In this document: piece by piece, positions 58,291 through 64,000 of the stretch
Numbering within the stretch: position 1 is the first letter of the stretch
Layout: every line of letters starts with the position of its first letter
From: Armigeres subalbatus
Taxonomy: Eukaryota; Arthropoda; Insecta; Diptera; Culicidae
Length of the DNA: 64,000 bases
Reading direction: 5' to 3'
NCBI RefSeq assembly: GCF_024139115.2
Contig: NC_085140.1
Location: 98,096,988 to 98,160,987 of the forward strand
The notes under the pieces: model-generated
Told to the model about the DNA's origin: nothing
Database searches by the model: none
The model's input: only the letters and a program-made list of their open reading frames with translations
Translations under genes and position numbers: made by a program

Positions 58291-58740
58291 TTGCTTATGA
58301 TTTTTAAAGGCTGGCTTGCAGGGCCTGACACCAAACCCCCTAAATTTCCGGAGGACCATTCCTCCTTATTTCCGGTGGACCATGGTGCACAGTTTCACTT
58401 TAGAGTCCCTCGCTGGCACTCGGACGATGATCAGCCGCTCCTAACATGGAGAACAGACGCTGTTGTGAGCCGATCCTGACATGGAGAACAGACGCTCAAT
58501 AAGATTTGCACCTCCGGAGAGGAGCAAACCCCTTCCCTGTCAGCATACGACCATAGTTCCCAATGGGGTTGGTTACCCGATCTTCCCTAAGGTTGCTCGT
58601 ATCCCGGCCAGCACCGCGGGGAGATAGGGATAGGAGTTGCTGGGTAAGAGGCTAAGGACCGCGAGATGGGGTCTATTTTATTCCTTCAGGTACGCGAAGT
58701 AACAATGGTACGCTTTACCCAGCATTTGCCGTGCCGACTG

Positions 58741-58865
58741 AAGTCGAGTCAAGTACGAGACACTGAAGACGACCTTACTGTTGAGGTCGAAATACGTATC
58801 TGTCGAGGTACAATTAAGTGGTGGAATTAAATGGGATTGTACAAACTCGTCTTAGAACAAGTAAT
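58741..58865 (+). repeat. Dispersed GTCGAGTCAAGTACGAGACAC repeat at 5' flank of the RTE-like element
   Basis: Best-preserved of the copies: AGTACGAGACACTGAAGACG, TTGAGGTCGAAATACGTATC and ACAAACTCGTCTTAGAACAA. The last block recurs inverted at 55421-55441, just beyond the RTE 3' end. Confidence 0.7.
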
Positions 58866-59014
58866 TTATGTTATTCAATGTGATTTTGATGATAACAATG
58901 AAAAGTAATAACTTATCGAGCACAAAAAAAATATTTTGCTTTAATATGGCCAGTGTGCTTTTATTTTTAATATTGGTGCTCTTATACATTTCAGTTAGAA
59001 AATATCATTTATGG

Positions 59015-59240
59015 AAGGGTGCTCATCTTGCCCCGTAGTTTATTTGAAACAGTTAAAAACAGAGTTTTAGTTAGGTCACATTTATCGAGATTTCCGTTCT
59101 TTTTGAGAATCGCGTTCTAGTCCAGATGTTAGATAGGATGCAACAAAAAAGAACTGCCGTATTGTAATATAGAAAAGCATGTTTGCTGAGAAGATATTAA
59201 GTGTCATTCTTACGGTGCTCATCTTGCCCCGTCCTACCTT
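59015..59240. repeat. Direct repeat GGTGCTCATCTTGCCCCGT
   Basis: Occurs at about 59019-59037 and 59215-59233 in the same orientation, about 196 bp apart, possibly ends of a short element. Flanking 58866-59015 and 59240-60260 show nothing recognisable. Confidence 0.5.
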
Positions 59241-60260
59241 AACAAAAAAAAACTTTTTAAAAACCCAGTGGAAGTTTTTCTAAATTCTGCAGGAAATTCT
59301 TCTTATCTTCTTTGAGAATTTTTTCTGGATTCTCGCTTTTTACAGTTTCCCAGTTACATTCTACAGAATTGGCATGACCAATATTTCTGGATGTATCCGG
59401 TAGAAAATGTTGATTGATCTCACTTCTCTCGTCTAAAACGTTTATAGTTTCGCGCCGAACCCACCCTCCCTTAATCTAGTACCTCAAATATAGGCTATGT
59501 GGCAGTAGTAGTGTTATACACTAATGAAATTCAATTTAAATGGAACGGTAGTAGTAGCGAAGGAGATTTCCTTAGACCTAAAATTCAGCAAATAAATTAT
59601 TCCGAATTGAACTATCCTAAAAGAAAGTGTTCCAAAAGTTATACTTCTACTCTAGTTTAAAAATGAACTATGTGTAAAGCGACGATACTAGTTTGATTCG
59701 TGAAGAAGAACTCTCCTAGTGGCGTATAGTGGCAACTTTGTGAAGTAGTGCATTAGCTAATATCACCACCCCCGCTGAGCGTAGGAGCTACATTACAGCC
59801 AGTGCCCAATTTGTCAACCGTTCAAATTTCACCGGAAATCGCGAACCTGCCCCAACAAATGTATTGAATTTTATTTCGGAAGTTTATTTAAATTTTCCCG
59901 GGAATTTTTCCGATTATGACCAGCCGCTTTGCATTTTTTTTCTGGTTCTCAACGAGGAGGCAGCGTGCAACTTAGTGGAATGGAACAAAATGGTTTTCCG
60001 GCAAAGCTTGTTAGGCTGGATTGTTCGAAGACGCTGGTCCAAATCGTTCGTTCGTGACGTTAGGTGAATTGAAGTAGCACGATGCTCTCTCTATTCTGCT
60101 ATTTATCATAGCTCAGGAAGGTGCCTTTCGAAGATCGGTTGTGCAAAGAAACGGAACCTTCATAAACATTATTTGTGTTGATCGCAAAGCAATGCAGGAG
60201 ACCTTCGTGAATTTTAAACGACTGAATGAAAAGAGCTTATTATAAATTTTATCAAAAATA

Positions 60261-60605
60261 AGTACCTGGCGGCTGGCAGAGAACAGGACAGTTCAAATGG
60301 TCTTGGTCTCGTGGTGGAAATGGATGGAATGCCTTTTAAGATCGTGGATGAATTCATATATCTTGGAGCACTTGTTACATATGATAACGATTTTAGGTGT
60401 AAATACGTGTTACGGCCGCACCTAAGACTTTGCGTAGTCAGTAAAAGTCTCGCTTTTTACAGTCACGGATAAAGCACATCATTAGGCCCTTTAGGACCAT
60501 GAAAAATGGACGTTGCATGGAAGATGCAGACTATCGAATTTGCTGAGTGTTTCGGCGGAAAATACTGCATTGAATACTTAGTAATGGTAGCATAAAAAGG
60601 CGGAA
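60261..60605 (+). mobile_element. RTE-like RT thumb fragment
   Basis: Plus strand: YLAAGREQDSSNGLGLVVEM then FKIVDEFIYLGALVTYDNDF. It aligns with GTERDRARLGSSVTIDGDTF / EVVEEFVYLGSLLTADNN of the 55.5-kb element. It then decays with stops. It is a third lineage of this family in the window. Confidence 0.65.
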
Positions 60606-60633
60606 CTTCACTCGTCTAAAAAAATCAGAATGT

Positions 60634-61340
60634 CAGGTGGCTCAAATTAGTATGAGAAAAACTTTTTTCAATTTTTTTATGGGCCGCCTTCTTATTCGGT
60701 TCTATTTGATGCCCTGATGCTCTGAACAAAATTTCAGCCAAATCGGTCAACGTTTGGGCGGTGCTAACCTCGTTGGAAGTTTATATGCAAAAATGTATGC
60801 AGAAACATCCAAAAACAGTGAATTGCAGTTGGACGGCACAACTTACGATGAAGAACTATGATACTTCTTCAGATCTTGAAGAATTTGATACAGAATGTTA
60901 TGCAGAAAACCGCGAAAAGATTAGAGTTTGCCCGGCTAAGTTATTAGCCTTTCTCTGTAGTGGGGTTTAAGTAAATATCGTTTCTTTTACCTTTGAAAAG
61001 AAATAAATTCACCCCTACAACACTCCAGTAAAATGCTAATATCTTTGTCTAATAAACTCTAATCTTCTCGCGGTTTTCAGCATAACATTCTGTATTTAAT
61101 TCTACGAGAACTGAATGAGGATCATTGTTCTTGATCGTAAATTGTGCGGTCCAACTGCAAATCACTGTTTTTGGATGTTTCTGCATACATTTTTTCATAT
61201 AAACTTCCAACGAGTTTAGCACCGTCTAAACGTTGACCGATTTGGCTGAAATTTTGTCCAGAGCATCAGGGCATCAAATAGAACCGAAAAAGAGGGCGGC
61301 GCATCAAAAAATTTGAAAAAGTGTTTTTTGAGCCACCCTA
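60634..61340. mobile_element. Foldback element with ~330-bp arms
   Basis: Ends AGGTGGCTCAAA and, inverted, AGGGTGGCTCAAA. Long inverted matches follow: TTCTATTTGATGCCCTGATG, TTTGGCTGAAATTTTG, CATCCAAAAACAGTG and CAGAATGTTATGC. The arms nearly meet around 60975. No transposase. The open frame at 60761-60970 is part of the arm, not a gene. Confidence 0.8.
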
Positions 61341-61489
61341 ATGTAGACGTTGGACAACGTAAGGCTATCCGTTACTAAGCGATTGTGTTTTGTACTTTCA
61401 AGAATCATATTTCTTTTGTAGTAGTTGATCTTGAAAAGAAAAGAAAATCATAAACTAAAGAGAAAATGTCACTGAAGTGCAGATAATGC

Positions 61490-61830
61490 TGACGACGACG
61501 ACCACACGAACCACGCCGTTGTTGGGAATAAAATTACCTGCAGGAACTTTACCGATGCCGATACTGGGACTGCTCTCCGCTCTCTGTGACATCTCGAGCA
61601 AAATTGCTTGCGCGTAATCAATAAAGAAGACCCATTAGTCGCGCCTCATTGTTGATTATGAATGTAAATATTATGTGCAACAATAACACTCACCATAGAG
61701 GTGGGGATACGAAGAACCCAACATCGGTATTGGTGGAGTTGACGCAGGAAATTTCATTCCCAACGGGTCGTATGGTCGTCATCGTCGTCACCATCATCAG
61801 CAGTACTCCAGTGAAATTTTGGTTGGGTGT
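61490..61830. other. Inverted pair of coding-like sequences
   Basis: On the minus strand, 61572-61515 reads PSIGIGKVPAGNFIPN. On the plus strand, 61715-61768 reads PNIGIGGVDAGNFIPN followed by GSYGRHRRHHHQQYSS. Most differences between the two are at third codon positions. The left copy needs a frame change to continue the match (RGSCGRRRQHY). I do not recognise the protein. Both may be remnants of one duplicated exon, or a foldback whose similarity to a coding pattern is accidental. Confidence 0.4.
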
Positions 61831-62002
61831 TCCGCTACTATGACATCTGTGGCAGTCCCTACTGCATGCTGCACTAGTGGAGTACATTTACACACGATTG
61901 ACAATCATCAGTGCAGCTCTCAAAAGATTAGTGTTAGCGTTAGTTAGTGTTAGCGCATTTTTGGAATCTATTCGGTACTTTTCAGAACCACCATTTTAAA
62001 CA

Positions 62003-63132
62003 GGGGTGGCATTGTGCATCTCGATTCGAACGTAATTCTATCGAGTCGAACATGTTTGGCATTACGGGTTTCGATTCGATCTCGAAAACGACTCATCGTT
62101 CGAGTATGCTCGAGGAGGTACAAGAATAACGAGATATTTTGGCATTATGGAAACTCGATAGCACACTGAAAAACGACTCAAGTCGAATGAAAAACACTCG
62201 TCACCTTTATAGCTTTCGAATGTTGTTCGAGAGTTATTTCTTGCTGAAAGTTTTTAATTATATTTGTTATTATTTCTCTACGGGAGGAGAATAAATGTTT
62301 TATTATTGTCTCTTGAGGAAAAGAATGTCATAAGAATACCTACTTTCATAGTTTCCAGACAATATGCAATCTCTAATTATCCCGAAATCCGCGTAAAAAC
62401 GGGTTTTCACGTATTTCTTGACGATTTCGATAAATCGCGTGAAAAATCTATGAGGAAAATCTGCGTGAATACGTATATATTCCAAAATCTACGTAAAAAT
62501 AAATGAGTTAAATAAAAAAAACGCACCTGAGATTACCCAAGTGCATTTAAATTTAACACAGGAAGCATCAAATTAATTTATTATCGAATACTTCTTTAGC
62601 TTTAAATTATTAAGCTCAAAATTGGATCTGTGGCATAAACTCGAATTAACATAAAATTAATAATTTGTGCCGTATAACAATATCTCAATTTACAAAACAT
62701 GTCGTATCGGCATAATGTTTAAATCGGTTGCAACTGCTCCATAAATAATATTGCTTTTTATAGTCATTGAGTACAATTTGCTTGTTTATAAATTAACTGC
62801 CAATTCATGCCCTGAAGGATGCCTTTCCAACAGGCAACATGCTACACGCAGATGAAATTACTCTTGTTCTCTCTGTTTACTCACATTCGCCATGCGCTGA
62901 AGGTTGTCTCTCCAGCGGGCGGCATACTAAACACGGAGACAGCTATCTCTTATTCTCTCTGTTTACATTTCGTTTGACAGAACATACTCGATTGAACTAG
63001 TACAGCACTATTCGAAATCTTGTACTGCGACTGAATGAAGTCGAACGAAATACATAATGCCGCATTTTTTTCGTTACGAATCCAAAAACTTACGAATCGA
63101 GTGATTCGATTCGAGATGCACAATGTCACCCC
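62003..63132. mobile_element. 1.1-kb element with 28-bp terminal inverted repeats
   Basis: 62003-62030 (GGGGTGGCATTGTGCATCTC then GATTCGAA) and 63105-63132 are reverse complements with two mismatches. The interior has Arg/Ser-type TCGA-rich words near both ends. There is a degenerate tandem duplication at about 62800-62965 (TGCCCTGAAGGATGCCTTTC / TGCGCTGAAGGTTGTCTCTC). No transposase; target duplication not clear. Confidence 0.75.
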
Positions 63133-63559
63133 AGGTTTAGCGAGACGAATTTTGTTCAAAGGGAAAATTAATCGTTTGACGACGGCAGAAAGTTACCGTC
63201 CATGGCAGAAGAGCACGCTTCGAAAGGAGACGCTGCAAAAATGTATTCGCATGGATGGCATTAGTAGCCGTCATGTGAAGTTTCCTATCAAGAATTCGAT
63301 TTTAGTAGGTTGACTGCTACTGATGCCTTTCATGCGAATAAAATCTTGCAGTGCCTTCCACCGACGTTTGCCGCTGAATCGCTACAGATGCAGAAACCCA
63401 GGGGGAGAAGGCGGAGCACTGAATCCCTACCCCGACATGTGCTGGTTTTAAAATGTAAACAACAGTGTTAATTCTCTACCACCTTTTTTATGCACACTTT
63501 TGTTTTCGATATTTTATCAAAATTAAACACTCAAATCATGTAGCAATATAACGAGGCTT

Positions 63560-64000
63560 TGGGACAGTTCGTCGAATGACACTTAGTCGAATGACGTTTA
63601 GTCGAACGACATTTAGTCGAAAGGACATTTGGTCGAAGGGACATTTAGTCGAATGAACATTTAGTCAAATGGAAATTTAGTTAAATCTAGGGTACTTATT
63701 CAAAAGGACGTATGTGATTTTGTAAACAAAGAATCAAACGTCGAATTGTCCAATCTGATAGCCCTCCCACGCAAACCATCACCACAGACAGGTAGGGGAA
63801 TCCTTCGGCTATCTGTTGGTGGTGTTGGTTTGCGTGGGAGTGCCATCAGATCGGATAAATCGACGTTTCAATCTTTGTTTACAAAATCACATACGTCCTT
63901 TTGAATAAGTACCCGAGAAATGGACATTTAGTCGAATAGACATTTGGTCGAATAGACATTTAGTCGAAAGATTTTTGATTGAATTTTAATAAATAATCCA
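63560..64000 (+). repeat. (ACATTTAGTCGAA)n degenerate tandem repeat
   Basis: GACATTTAGTCGAA-type units of 12-18 bp at 63570-63685, resuming at 63917-63975 and running to about the window edge. A MITE splits the array. Confidence 0.8.
63690..63914. mobile_element. 225-bp MITE inside the ACATTTAGTCGAA array
   Basis: GGGTACTTATTCAAAAGGAC continues to TATGTGATTTTGTAAACAAAG at the left and is mirrored exactly at 63873-63914. The centre has a second imperfect pair around GTTTGCGTGGGAG. 25857-25960 is a fragment of a relative. AAAT flanks both sides at a few bases' distance. Confidence 0.8.

Larger units (their letters stand above)
55441..58700 (-). mobile_element. RTE-like non-LTR retrotransposon, nearly full length
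   Basis: Minus strand. A single long ORF2 frame is open from about 58290 (RRRPLRRKGTSDWKLGSWNC start region) to the TAG at 55460-55462, broken only by TAG at 57391-57389. The AP endonuclease has VALQEVCW, IIIGDLNAQVG, SQIDHVLIDGR and GANIDSDHYLVMV. The RT has motif A LFVDFKAAYDSID and catalytic FADD at 56251-56240. The C terminus has GRVRWAGHVSRM and TRRRGAQRARW. There is no RNase H. The 3' UTR is about 20 bp and A-rich, as in RTE elements. The 5' UTR, about 58300-58700, contains a direct repeat CATGGAGAACAGACGCT at 58443 and 58479. Confidence 0.85.

Noticed and set aside
60761..60970. 69-codon frame in the 60.6-61.3 kb region
   Set aside because: Lies wholly in one arm of a foldback and has an inverted counterpart, so it is element sequence.
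63560..64000. CRISPR-like regularly spaced repeats (ACATTTAGTCGAA)
   Set aside because: Units are directly adjacent and degenerate with no unique spacers, in a eukaryotic context.

Overview
This window is eukaryotic and looks like a culicine mosquito, most likely Aedes. It is AT-rich, gene-poor and packed with interleaved transposable elements. Three things support this: a Feilai-type tRNA-derived SINE with a 13-bp target duplication (44712-44999), several R1-clade and RTE/jockey-like non-LTR retrotransposons, and many short inverted-repeat elements (MITEs). The assignment rests on pattern recognition, not a database search. No bacterial features or CRISPR arrays were seen.

One host gene can be assembled from scattered exons: a ubiquitin-conjugating E2 of the UBE2W family on the minus strand, six coding exons from 17312 down to 4427, 190 residues. 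Its second intron is about 11.5 kb. That intron holds a broken R1 element (10.8-14.3 kb) carrying two inverted copies of a 555-bp MITE, a 978-bp hAT-like element with an AATAAATA duplication, a purine-rich GTGAGAA minisatellite (6.9-8.6 kb), a 5-8 kb foldback and an R1 ORF1 fragment. A possible 5' end of a second gene lies on the plus strand at 3061-3865.

18513-24344 is the most striking structure. It is a 5.8-kb inverted-repeat element bounded by TTAA. Unique arms of about 0.5 kb enclose two oppositely oriented arrays of a 152-bp satellite, about 15 and 12 units, in perfect register and with a three-unit higher-order pattern. 26107-27612 is a second TTAA-flanked element with palindromic arms.

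27640-33003 holds two R1 elements head to tail on the minus strand: a 5'-truncated but nearly full-coding ORF2, and an internally deleted copy that keeps ORF1 and the ORF2 C terminus. 33-40 kb has an RTE-like fragment, hairpins and a second GTGAGAA/CTTCTCAC tract. 40-44 kb has degenerate AATTCC-rich repeats and tRNA-like sequences, one of them split by a small inverted-repeat insertion.

44.7-47.1 kb is a SINE, a jockey-like element with only two nonsense codons, and an RTE-like tail fragment. 47-55 kb is mostly unassigned non-coding DNA with one perfect 30-bp palindrome around a CArG-type core. 55.4-58.7 kb is an RTE-like element with one nonsense codon and an in-frame loss of the RT motif-B segment. 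58.7-64 kb is a chain of MITEs and foldbacks, including an inverted pair of coding-like sequences at 61.5-61.8 kb.

Apart from the E2 enzyme, the recognisable proteins are endonuclease, reverse transcriptase and nucleic-acid-binding parts of retrotransposons, all broken here.
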